This document shows, piece by piece, positions 15,933 to 22,680 of a DNA stretch of 36,676 bases. The stretch lies in contig DAOVDG010000006.1 of the NCBI GenBank assembly GCA_030669595.1, forward strand, positions 1 through 36,676, in the 5' to 3' direction. The notes beneath the pieces are model-generated. The model worked only from the letters and a program-made list of their open reading frames with translations. It had not been told where the DNA came from and did not search any database. The DNA comes from Candidatus Thorarchaeota archaeon. Its GTDB lineage: Archaea > Asgardarchaeota > Thorarchaeia > Thorarchaeales > Thorarchaeaceae. A program made the position numbers and the translations under genes. Numbering within the stretch: position 1 is the stretch's first letter; each line of letters opens with the position of its first letter.

Positions 15933-15968
15933 CGTGGCTGAGAAACATGTCGTGGCTGAGAAATATGT
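15933..15968 (+). repeat. 18-bp tandem duplication at the SWIM gene start
   Basis: CGTGGCTGAGAAACATGT is followed immediately by CGTGGCTGAGAAATATGT, identical except for one base. Each copy holds an in-frame ATG, so the duplication adds six codons to the possible N terminus. Confidence 0.9.
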
Positions 15969-16351
15969 CACTACCTCTTAGCGAAGTCAAAATGCTTTCT
16001 CGCAAGGACTTGACACAAAAGGATATTGAGTACTTCCGGGTCAAGTACGGCAAGAGGTTCGTGAGAGCATTACGTGCTGTTGAGGAGGGAAAAGTCAAAA
16101 AATACCACTTCCGCCCAAGTGGCACCACTAAGTGGGTTGTGCAGGGTGATACTCGGGCGTACTTGGTAAGTCCTGAAGTTTTCTGTACGTGTCGATCATT
16201 CTATCAATCGGCAGTCATTGCACGCGAAATTGACATGTGTTATCACATGCTGGCCCAGAGAATCGCGGCAATTCGCAGTCAGTACATGGCTATTGAGTCT
16301 AGTGACGCAGAGCGTAGGCGACTATATGCACAGTGGCGAAAAGTAGGCTGA
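15965..16351 (+). CDS. SWIM zinc-finger protein
   Basis: Small protein of about 128 residues with a SWIM zinc finger: FCTC, then a spacer, then MCYH gives the CxCx(n)CxH pattern near residue 78-100. The N-terminal half is basic and helical. SWIM proteins of this size include the Sws1/Shu2 family that partners Rad51 paralogues, and archaeal members are known; a role in recombination is only inference here, although radB is elsewhere in the window. The ATG at 15965 is chosen because a TATA-like ACATAATA near 15924-15931 predicts initiation at about 15955, after the track's start at 15947. ATG 15992 is another option. Confidence 0.75.
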   Translation: MSLPLSEVKMLSRKDLTQKDIEYFRVKYGKRFVRALRAVEEGKVKKYHFRPSGTTKWVVQGDTRAYLVSPEVFCTCRSFYQSAVIAREIDMCYHMLAQRIAAIRSQYMAIESSDAERRRLYAQWRKVG

Positions 16352-16385
16352 TTCATCAGTCGTGCATTCTTTGATTTGAGGATAA

Positions 16386-16393
16386 CTTTAAAA
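16386..16393 (+). promoter_or_regulatory. TATA box of the membrane-anchored exoprotein gene
   Basis: CTTTAAAA lies about 50 bases upstream of the start at 16443, predicting a leader of roughly 30 nt. Confidence 0.5.
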
Positions 16394-16442
16394 CTTAGAC
16401 CAAGTGTGGCACGCTAACTGAGCTAGAAGGTCGGAAGTGCGA

Positions 16443-17546
16443 ATGCCACGCTTCAATAACACCTCACGGATTATCGTGACAGTAATAGCCCTGATGATAC
16501 TTCTGTCATCCTTTCAGCTCAACGTAAGAGCTCAAGCGCAGCTTGACCCAATTGTTGTTCTTTATGATGCAAACCATCATCAACAGATTGACCCGTTCGA
16601 TGAGGAGGGGTTGAAGTTGATGTTTGACATGGTGAATGAGTCATCACGATACATCGTAAGAATAAACGAAGACAATCCTCTGAATGCATCGGTTCTGAAT
16701 GATGTGGACATACTGATAATGTCTGACCCAGATGCATCCTCTGAGTTCACGCAAGAGGAATCTTCTGCCATCGCAGAGATGCTGGCTAATGGCAGCTCGC
16801 TTTTGGCACTGGGGAATCCCACAATCTCTCAAAATTCAACCTATTGGGGTTCTCAACCGTTTCAGGATCTAGGTGAGAACATCGCCCTGAATGCACTCTT
16901 TGACCAAATCAACATGAGCGGAGTGAGGTTCAGTGTAAACTACACCACAGACGATCGGATTTGGGGCGATACGTTATTCGACTATGAACATTCCCTACAT
17001 GGCAACAGCTCGTGGGTACTACAGCTAGATTCCAGCACTTGGGACACAACGCATCCTATCTTCAAGGACATCAACGAGCTATTCACAATGACTGCCACGC
17101 TCAGGCCCATTGATGCTGCAAGCGCTGTTGCCAGAGGATACGACTCCTCTTTTGCTCAGTTTAGAAGAGGTCCTTACAGCTGGGGCAATGTATCGTTTCC
17201 GAACATGAGTCTGACAGAGTTTGAGAAGGCACCGCTTTCGTATTCAGCCATCAATGGTACCCTCCCCCCATGGCTTGCAGCCTTTGAGTATAATGGGAGC
17301 AGGGTAATCGTTGCCGGGTCAACGATGATGTTCACCGGTTACAACCTTGACCTGCCAGATGGGGACCCCAAGTCGGACTCGCAGTGGTTCTATCAGGGTG
17401 ATAACGCAAGGCTCTTCATGAATATGCTCGATTGGCTTTCAGCGGGTTCTGCTGAGCCTCCCAGTGCAATAGTGCCTATGTTGACTATTTCTGCTGTGAT
17501 ACTGCTTGTTGGCATTGTTTACTACCTCATCAAGAAAATGCGGTGA
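16443..17546 (+). CDS. Membrane-anchored extracytoplasmic protein, GATase1/GldG-like domain
   Basis: About 367 residues. The N terminus has basic residues followed by a hydrophobic signal segment (IIVTVIALMILLSS) ending near RAQAQ, and the C terminus has one membrane helix (MLTISAVILLVGIVYYLI) followed by KKMR, so the bulk lies outside the cell. The exposed domain begins PIVVLYDANHHQQ, and DVDILIMSDPD followed by a helix and GSSLLALGNPT resembles the class I glutamine amidotransferase-like fold of GldG/DUF4350 proteins; NARLFMNMLDWLS is the usual end of such domains. Many N-x-S/T sites are present, consistent with glycosylation. No catalytic triad is evident. Its partner is unknown; its end lies four bases from the convergent EngB gene. 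Confidence 0.65.
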   Translation: MPRFNNTSRIIVTVIALMILLSSFQLNVRAQAQLDPIVVLYDANHHQQIDPFDEEGLKLMFDMVNESSRYIVRINEDNPLNASVLNDVDILIMSDPDASSEFTQEESSAIAEMLANGSSLLALGNPTISQNSTYWGSQPFQDLGENIALNALFDQINMSGVRFSVNYTTDDRIWGDTLFDYEHSLHGNSSWVLQLDSSTWDTTHPIFKDINELFTMTATLRPIDAASAVARGYDSSFAQFRRGPYSWGNVSFPNMSLTEFEKAPLSYSAINGTLPPWLAAFEYNGSRVIVAGSTMMFTGYNLDLPDGDPKSDSQWFYQGDNARLFMNMLDWLSAGSAEPPSAIVPMLTISAVILLVGIVYYLIKKMR

Positions 17547-17550
17547 AACA

Positions 17551-18171
17551 TCACCATTCAGGCTTCTCCACGCCCCGCTTGGTCAGATTTGCTTCGATGG
17601 TTTCCTTAAGATGTGAAACATTAACCCGCTTAGATGCAGATATCGGCACAATCTGAGGCTCTATGTTTGGCACAACCTCTCTAAGCTTCATCTCTAAATA
17701 GTCGAGCTCGTAAGAAATCCTGCTTTTCTTTACTTTATCGATTTTATTTGCAGCCACAACTACACCTGAGGAAATCTCCGATAGGAACCCGTAAAACTCG
17801 ATATCTACGGGAATCTCACCACGCTTATCCCATCTCTCGACAAACACCCTAAACAGGGACACATCTACGATCAGGATTGCCACAGCTATTCTCTTTCCCC
17901 ATTCCTCAAGCCTGTGAATGACCGTAGTCTTCGTTTCTTCTATTGTTGCCTTGCTTTGACCTGCCATGTGACCAAAGCCTGCCATGTCAGCCAGAATGAC
18001 TGGACCAAGGTCTATGAGAAACTCCCAGCGCGTGCTTCCGGGGCGTTTACCAACCCGAACTCGTCTACCAGTCAGCGCCCGTATGGTGCTGCTTTTTCCA
18101 ACATTGCTTCTGCCAGCAAATACTATCAGCGGCTTTCCACCCTTGATCTTGGTACGGATTCGTTCTTGCAT
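17551..18171 (-). CDS. engB: EngB-type (YihA family) GTPase
   Basis: GTPase of the TrmE-Era-EngA-EngB group; in bacteria EngB acts in large-subunit assembly, and archaeal homologues are widespread. G1 is GRSNVGKSS near residue 20, the following VGKRPGSTRWEF holds the G2 Thr, G3 is DMAGFG, and G4 is NKID with ISASK as G5. 206 residues, normal. The ATG at 18171 follows an in-frame TAG by seven codons. The stretch just upstream contains a protein-like frame one base out of register (see findings), so an N-terminal extension disrupted by indels cannot be ruled out. It is the last gene of a minus-strand cluster of very small proteins. Confidence 0.92.
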   Translation of the reverse strand: MQERIRTKIKGGKPLIVFAGRSNVGKSSTIRALTGRRVRVGKRPGSTRWEFLIDLGPVILADMAGFGHMAGQSKATIEETKTTVIHRLEEWGKRIAVAILIVDVSLFRVFVERWDKRGEIPVDIEFYGFLSEISSGVVVAANKIDKVKKSRISYELDYLEMKLREVVPNIEPQIVPISASKRVNVSHLKETIEANLTKRGVEKPEW

Positions 18172-18215
18172 TCCCTTTCTCCGCCTTTGCTATTTCTCTC
18201 AAGAGTGCGTGTCGT

Positions 18216-18362
18216 TCATGTCGTAGAGCAATCGATGCAGTCAGCGGTCCAACTCCTACGTCCGAGAACTATGGGGACGGTCTTCTCCTGAATTTCAGTA
18301 AAAGGTGTGATTTGCTGGGATGAAATACAATTGTGTATCTCTTCTTTGAGGGACGCAACCAT
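18216..18362 (-). CDS. Hypothetical 48-residue ORF upstream of engB
   Basis: Not in the ORF track. The ATG is two bases after the stop of the 83-residue gene (TGAGCATG), which suggests coupled translation. The product has a plausible start (MVASLKEEIHNC) and a FTEIQEKTVPIVL segment, then ends SWTADCIDCSTT. I recognise no family. The last third looks less protein-like, while a neighbouring frame over the same bases does look like protein, so the gene may be frameshifted. Confidence 0.35.
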   Translation of the reverse strand: MVASLKEEIHNCISSQQITPFTEIQEKTVPIVLGRRSWTADCIDCSTT

Positions 18363-18364
18363 GC

Positions 18365-18616
18365 TCATCTAGAGAACTTCCTCTCCCTCAGATGCCGAAT
18401 CTCGTTTATCAAGATGCGCATGTCAGTTCTAAGTGTAATCTCCACTTCATCCATTCTGGACTCAAGATCACGCACAACGCCGTCGATTGAGATACATTCA
18501 GTCACGAACTCATCAACTGCCATCTGTAATGCTGCTAGGTTAGAGATATGCGCTGCAACATTATCAAAAGCAGAACGAATTGTTTCGTGACAGTCACTGG
18601 GAGGAGGTTCTCCCAT
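18365..18616 (-). CDS. Small coiled-coil protein
   Basis: 83 residues, unrecognised. After a short Pro-rich start the sequence is almost entirely helical with heptad-like spacing (AALQMAVDEFV, VVRDLESRMDEVEITLRTDMRILINEIRHL), so a coiled coil or helical bundle is likely, with a basic C terminus RERKFSR. GAGGAG precedes the ATG at good distance; that Shine-Dalgarno lies in the last codons of the 37-residue membrane gene, whose stop is three bases upstream. Its partner may be that membrane protein. Confidence 0.6.
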   Translation of the reverse strand: MGEPPPSDCHETIRSAFDNVAAHISNLAALQMAVDEFVTECISIDGVVRDLESRMDEVEITLRTDMRILINEIRHLRERKFSR

Positions 18617-18619
18617 TGC

Positions 18620-18733
18620 CTACTCCTCTTCTTGAGTTTCACCATAGACTGTGTAGCCGAGAATCATAATTAGCACTACAATGCCGAGTATCTTTAGGGC
18701 GACATCAACTATTGGAATTAAATCGGCTTGCAT
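18620..18733 (-). CDS. 37-residue single-pass membrane protein
   Basis: Too short for the ORF track. It reads MQADLIPIVDVALKIL and then continues as a single hydrophobic segment (GIVVLIMILGYTVYG), ending in the acidic tail ETQEEE. AGGA precedes the ATG, and a TATA-like ATTATTATAAG sits about 25 bases before the predicted start, so this is probably the first gene of the cluster leading to engB. It stops three bases before the coiled-coil gene. No family recognised. Confidence 0.6.
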   Translation of the reverse strand: MQADLIPIVDVALKILGIVVLIMILGYTVYGETQEEE

Positions 18734-18762
18734 GGCAATCCTGTGTCCTCGGAATAGGTCGG

Positions 18763-18773
18763 CTTATAATAAT
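18763..18773 (-). promoter_or_regulatory. TATA box of the small-protein/engB cluster
   Basis: ATTATTATAAG on the minus strand, about 30-40 bases before the ATG at 18733, predicts initiation near 18742 and a very short leader. Confidence 0.5.
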
Positions 18774-18813
18774 TGCTGATAGGCAACTTCCGAACTACAG
18801 GGCAATGCTTTGT

Positions 18814-19068
18814 CTATGCAGCTTCTGCTTTGCGCTTTTCATAGAATTTGTCTATGAAAGACCCATAGACGTCTACAGGCTCAGTCAGTTCATTGACTTC
18901 ATCTATTGCCATCTCCAACCCGCAGAATCCGCACTTGACTGTAGCCACACTGTTGGCACGATATAGCTCTATCTTGATGGAAGTGTTACCGCACTCCGGA
19001 CACGGGTAGACGTCTGGAATACGCTTCTGAGGTCGTCGACGCACTTTCTGCCTTCGTCTTCTGCCCAT
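18814..19068 (-). CDS. Elf1-like transcription elongation factor
   Basis: 84 residues of the archaeal/eukaryotic Elf1 family, a zinc protein associated with elongating RNA polymerase. The basic N terminus MGRRRRQKVRRRPQ is followed by CPECG and CGFCG, a four-Cys zinc ribbon, with a TVKC strand between, and then EPVDVYGSFIDKFYEKR, the conserved C-terminal helix. The length fits. A CTTAAAT box near 19151-19157 could be its promoter, leaving a leader of about 60 nt. It ends 80 bases before the membrane microprotein gene and may be transcribed separately. Confidence 0.93.
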   Translation of the reverse strand: MGRRRRQKVRRRPQKRIPDVYPCPECGNTSIKIELYRANSVATVKCGFCGLEMAIDEVNELTEPVDVYGSFIDKFYEKRKAEAA

Positions 19069-19098
19069 ATTGAATCACCATTTGCCTATTTCACACAG

Positions 19099-19140
19099 GT
19101 CGCGAATGGGCCCCGAAAGAAACAGAGCGGGCTCTGCGAC
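19099..19140. repeat. Inverted repeat upstream of elf1
   Basis: GTCGC at 19099-19103 pairs with GCGAC at 19136-19140, and inside it GGGCCC pairs with GGGCTC (one G-U). The whole forms a strong two-part stem. It spans the predicted elf1 start site, so it may act on DNA or in the leader. Confidence 0.35.
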
Positions 19141-19273
19141 GCCAGTTTTCATTTAAGCATTATGTTGGGTCAACCATCACTAACTAAAATCAATGACATA
19201 AATGCTAAACGTTTTGAACTAAACAAGTCTTGCACACAGAAGCTTTCTTATCTCAGCATTTCGCTGTGAAACT

Positions 19274-19510
19274 ATGCCAGATCTCTCAAGGAACGCTCAG
19301 TGTGTATTGCGCATCCTGGAGTCGTCAGAGTCAATGCTAACTTCAGAGATTCTGGAAACCGCACAACAGCCCGAGTATGTGGATTTCTGCGCAGACTGCG
19401 CTGGAGGCGACGCATTCATTGCAGCTGCGAATCAGCTAGCAAGTCAAGGTCTAATTGCCAAGAAGTTTGGGAAGGGCGGCTACCGCTGGCATCTTGTGGG
19501 GGCGAAGTAG
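19274..19510 (+). CDS. Small winged-helix protein with Cys pair
   Basis: 78 residues. An N-terminal helix (NAQCVLRILES), a turn and a second helix, then AANQLASQGLIAKKFGKGGYRWHLV look like a winged-helix domain with its hairpin wing. Between them is DFCADCAGGD, with two Cys three residues apart plus an earlier Cys, unusual for a plain winged helix and able to bind metal or sense redox. It ends directly before the cysteine desulfurase gene, so a role in regulating or assisting sulfur or Fe-S metabolism is plausible but unproven. TTTCTTAT at 19244-19251 is about 26 bases before the ATG, suggesting a leaderless transcript. Confidence 0.65.
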   Translation: MPDLSRNAQCVLRILESSESMLTSEILETAQQPEYVDFCADCAGGDAFIAAANQLASQGLIAKKFGKGGYRWHLVGAK

Positions 19511-20749
19511 TTGGACGTGGCAAGAATACGCGAAGATTTTCCTGTCTTGAAACGCATAATCAATGGTCATCCACTCGTTTACCTTGATAGTGCATGCATG
19601 TCACTGAAGCCTTTACAGGTAATTGATGCTATGCGTGAGTACTATGAACAGTATCCAGCTTGTGCTGGTCGAAGTATCCACAAGCTTGGTGAGGAAGCAT
19701 CAAATGCATACTCTGCAGCACGAGCCAAGTTTGCCGACTTCATCAATACTGCTGAGCCTGGAGAGTGTATCTGGACGAGAAATGCAACTGAGTCGTTGAA
19801 CATGGTGGCCAGTTCGGTGAAGCTTCCGAAGGGCTCGAAGATAGTTACTACTACCCTAGAGCACCATAGCGGATCATTGCCATTTGTGGAGCGCGCACGC
19901 AGAGATAGTCTAAAGATTGAGATAGTTGAAGCCAAAGATGATGGCACATTCAACATTGAGGACTGGAAAAGAGTCATAGATACTAACACTAGTTTGATTT
20001 CAGTAGTCCATTCATCCAATGTGACCGGCACTGTTGCCCCGATGAAGGAGATTGTCGAGATAGCTCATGACCGGGGGGCGTTAGTCATGTCTGATGATGC
20101 CCAATATGCCCCACACCACCCTCTGGATGTGCAGGATTTGGATGCTGATTTCTCAGCTATTTCAGTTCACAAGATGTGTGGACCCACCGGTGTAGGGGTT
20201 CTCTATGGAAAAATGGACCTTCTGAAGTCAATGGACATGTTTCTGGTTGGAGGTGACACCGTGGCTGATGTCAGGTACGTTGATGGCAAGATCGTTCCGG
20301 AGTACTTACCTCCGCCAGAGAAATTTGAGGCCGGGCTGCAGAACTATGCTGGGGCCATTGGTGCAGGAGCAGCTGCTGATTATCTTCAATCAATTGGGAT
20401 GCACAACATCGAGCTTCATGAGAGGAATCTTTTGAGTTTCATGTTGAAGTTTCTAAAAGAGATGGATAAAGTCACAATCTTTGGAACGGATGACATCCAC
20501 ATCAAGACTGGACTTGTCGCTTTCATGGTCAGTACAGTGAACACTGCGCATGATGTGGCCGGCTATCTCAGTGATTCATACGGGGTAATGCTAAGGTCTG
20601 GTGCACACTGCACTCATCCTTACCACTACCAGATGGGAATTCCTCCTTCGAAAGGGACCAACAGGGCTTCAGTCTACCTCTACAATAACAGAAAGGACGT
20701 AGAAACATTCATAGAGGGGTTGCATGCGCTGATTGAAGCAAGTTCCTAG
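19511..20749 (+). CDS. sufS: Cysteine desulfurase (SufS-like)
   Basis: PLP enzyme that removes sulfur from cysteine for Fe-S clusters or tRNA thiolation. SVHKMCGPTGVG holds the PLP-binding Lys at about residue 221, EHHSG is the stacking-His region, SDDAQ the PLP-nitrogen Asp region, and RSGAHC carries the catalytic Cys at about 367. 412 residues is typical of group II enzymes. The TTG at 19511 follows the preceding stop directly; a GTG two codons later is equally possible. No SufU, SufE, SufB or SufC lies beside it. Its TAG stop overlaps that of the convergent RPA gene in CTAG. Confidence 0.92.
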   Translation: MDVARIREDFPVLKRIINGHPLVYLDSACMSLKPLQVIDAMREYYEQYPACAGRSIHKLGEEASNAYSAARAKFADFINTAEPGECIWTRNATESLNMVASSVKLPKGSKIVTTTLEHHSGSLPFVERARRDSLKIEIVEAKDDGTFNIEDWKRVIDTNTSLISVVHSSNVTGTVAPMKEIVEIAHDRGALVMSDDAQYAPHHPLDVQDLDADFSAISVHKMCGPTGVGVLYGKMDLLKSMDMFLVGGDTVADVRYVDGKIVPEYLPPPEKFEAGLQNYAGAIGAGAAADYLQSIGMHNIELHERNLLSFMLKFLKEMDKVTIFGTDDIHIKTGLVAFMVSTVNTAHDVAGYLSDSYGVMLRSGAHCTHPYHYQMGIPPSKGTNRASVYLYNNRKDVETFIEGLHALIEASS

Positions 20750-22548
20750 TCCAGCATATCTGCGACATTCTGCTTCATTCGTTTAATCTCTTCAACGGGA
20801 TCTGCGAAATCAAGGCCGCTCGCGGCTATGTCCACAGAGTCCTTGTATTTAGTCACACGTCCTTGAATCGCAATGTATCGTCCAAGTATCTTGTCAGTGT
20901 TTTGCTCTATTGGTGCTTGGTTGTTTCCGGATTTCGAAATGAGATCGAATGCCTCTTGGGCTGTCATCTGCAGGAGTTCTTCACCTGTTTCGCCAAAGAG
21001 AGTCACTCGAATAGAACCGGAACCATCGTCTAGAGTGACCTTGTACAGCATTCTGGGCTCTGGTTTCTTAACCTCGCCGCAGACGCTGCAGATGTACTTA
21101 CCATCTCTATCCTCGACCTTCTTCCTACAACTCGGGCAGGCTTGGTACACAGGACTTACCTGACCAACCCCTACAACTATGCCACAAACCTCTACAGTTT
21201 GTCCTTCGCTCTCAGCATCTATGTCGCCAATCATGACTCTTCCTGCGCGAGTTATCGTTTCCAAAGACACTCCCGAGAGGTCAAGCTTTGTCAATTTCGA
21301 ACCCTTGGGGTTGATTTTGATTTTGGCAAGGCGGCCCACATGAAATTCTATACCCCCCCTGAACCCCTCCTTCACGTAGCCGTGTTTGATTCTGATGACA
21401 TTGTCCTCCTGCAAATCCTCTATCTTGTCGACGTCATCATTCCAGAATGTGACCCGTGTGGTCCCTGACTCATCGGCAACAATAAGATTCTGAACTTTGC
21501 CCTCTTTTCCGTCCCTCTCAAAGGTCTTGGACGGGAAGATCCTGGCCACTTTGCCTTCAATGTCGACGTCACGCATATCTACTGTCAGTTCCGAGATGTT
21601 CTTCCTGCCAAGTGGCTCTGAGGCAGGCGCTCCTACACTCACTTCCACTGCATCTATCTTCTCCTTTAGATTTCTCTCAACTCTCGAAGCTCTGGTGGTA
21701 TGAAACTCAACATCTCCGTAGCGACCAGCCTTGGTGCGGCCGCCAGTGACTCTGATGACCTCACCTTCCTTAGCATCCTGCATCTCTTCCGCATGCTGGT
21801 CCCAAAATACAAGTCTGGCACTGCCAGTTTCATCAGCACCAATGATGCTCAACACCTTGCCCTCACTACCATCGCTTTTGCGGGTGAATGTGGATAGATT
21901 GAAAATCCTGCCGATTTTCACCAACAGATTCACATCAAACACCCCATCCTGTAGGTCATTCATTTTGGCAGTCTGCGACTCAGGCACATCAAACTCTAGA
22001 CCTTCCATCTCATGGTCATCAATGATTCTAATATTCCCCATGCGACCAAGGTTGAGTTCAAGGGCGTCGCGCATTCCTTTCTTCACATAGGCGCCTCTTA
22101 TCTGAACTACGTCGCCAACATTGATTGCCCCTTCAGACACTGCCACTGTCTGGTCGTCCCACATAGCGATTCTGATTCTTCCAGTTTCATCTGCAACCAC
22201 TATGCTGGCAACCTTTCCTTCTCCGCCGCCGGATCGGGAAAAGGTTCTGACTGTACCAACATTGACAACCTTTGCAGTTAGGGCCACGTTCCTAATATCC
22301 TCGGATATGTCTTTGATTGTCAGCCGTGCTTTGGGAGATACCTGATGAAGATCGATACCAAGTTCACGTGCAACAATCATTGCTGCAGATTCGTCGTTGA
22401 CAACCTCAGGACCCAACTCCTGGCGTTTCTCCTTGATGAACTTCAAGATATCCTTGCGTTCATACTCGGATTTGTATTTCAAAATAAGTTGAATTGTTTC
22501 TTCAAGCGTGAGCACTTCTATTACCATCCAGTTGCTGGGTAGTGGCAT
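20746..22548 (-). CDS. rpa: Replication protein A (RPA), single-strand DNA-binding protein
   Basis: Archaeal single-stranded DNA-binding protein of 600 residues. After an N-terminal helical region, three consecutive OB folds share the pattern EGKV...VADETG...W (about residues 90-190, 200-300 and 325-430), followed by a fourth OB-like region whose zinc finger CPSC...CSVC lies near residues 470-490. Such multi-OB plus zinc architecture is typical of euryarchaeal-type RPA. A TTTATAGG box about 30 bases before the ATG suggests an almost leaderless transcript, supporting the start at 22548; an ATG at 22527 is possible. It is divergent from the PolD large subunit, putting two replication genes on one control region. 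Confidence 0.95.
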   Translation of the reverse strand: MPLPSNWMVIEVLTLEETIQLILKYKSEYERKDILKFIKEKRQELGPEVVNDESAAMIVARELGIDLHQVSPKARLTIKDISEDIRNVALTAKVVNVGTVRTFSRSGGGEGKVASIVVADETGRIRIAMWDDQTVAVSEGAINVGDVVQIRGAYVKKGMRDALELNLGRMGNIRIIDDHEMEGLEFDVPESQTAKMNDLQDGVFDVNLLVKIGRIFNLSTFTRKSDGSEGKVLSIIGADETGSARLVFWDQHAEEMQDAKEGEVIRVTGGRTKAGRYGDVEFHTTRASRVERNLKEKIDAVEVSVGAPASEPLGRKNISELTVDMRDVDIEGKVARIFPSKTFERDGKEGKVQNLIVADESGTTRVTFWNDDVDKIEDLQEDNVIRIKHGYVKEGFRGGIEFHVGRLAKIKINPKGSKLTKLDLSGVSLETITRAGRVMIGDIDAESEGQTVEVCGIVVGVGQVSPVYQACPSCRKKVEDRDGKYICSVCGEVKKPEPRMLYKVTLDDGSGSIRVTLFGETGEELLQMTAQEAFDLISKSGNNQAPIEQNTDKILGRYIAIQGRVTKYKDSVDIAASGLDFADPVEEIKRMKQNVADMLD

Positions 22549-22575
22549 CCACTCGATACAACGTTTTAGCTTGTA

Positions 22576-22585
22576 TCCTATAAAG
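22576..22585 (-). promoter_or_regulatory. TATA box of the RPA gene
   Basis: CTTTATAGGA on the minus strand centres about 32 bases before the RPA start codon. Initiation at about 22553 would leave a leader of only about five bases. Confidence 0.5.
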
Positions 22586-22608
22586 TAGTATGCTCAATCT
22601 TACCGAGC

Positions 22609-22624
22609 TGGATCAACTAATCCA
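22609..22624. repeat. Inverted repeat between RPA and PolD
   Basis: TGGAT and ATCCA separated by CAACTA lie between the two divergent replication genes. The arms are short, so it may be an operator or may be chance. Confidence 0.2.
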
Positions 22625-22641
22625 CCGTTGACAGGCCGAAA

Positions 22642-22651
22642 CATAAAAGAC
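22642..22651 (+). promoter_or_regulatory. TATA box of the PolD large-subunit gene
   Basis: CATAAAAGAC centres about 35 bases before the GTG start, predicting initiation near 22672 and a leader just long enough for the GAGAGATG ribosome-binding site. Confidence 0.5.
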
Positions 22652-22680
22652 CACTAACGACAACAGAGAGATGACAACTT

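Noticed and set aside
17914-18291. 125-residue plus-strand ORF over engB
   Set aside because: It runs antisense to the EngB G1 and switch motifs, which are certainly coding.
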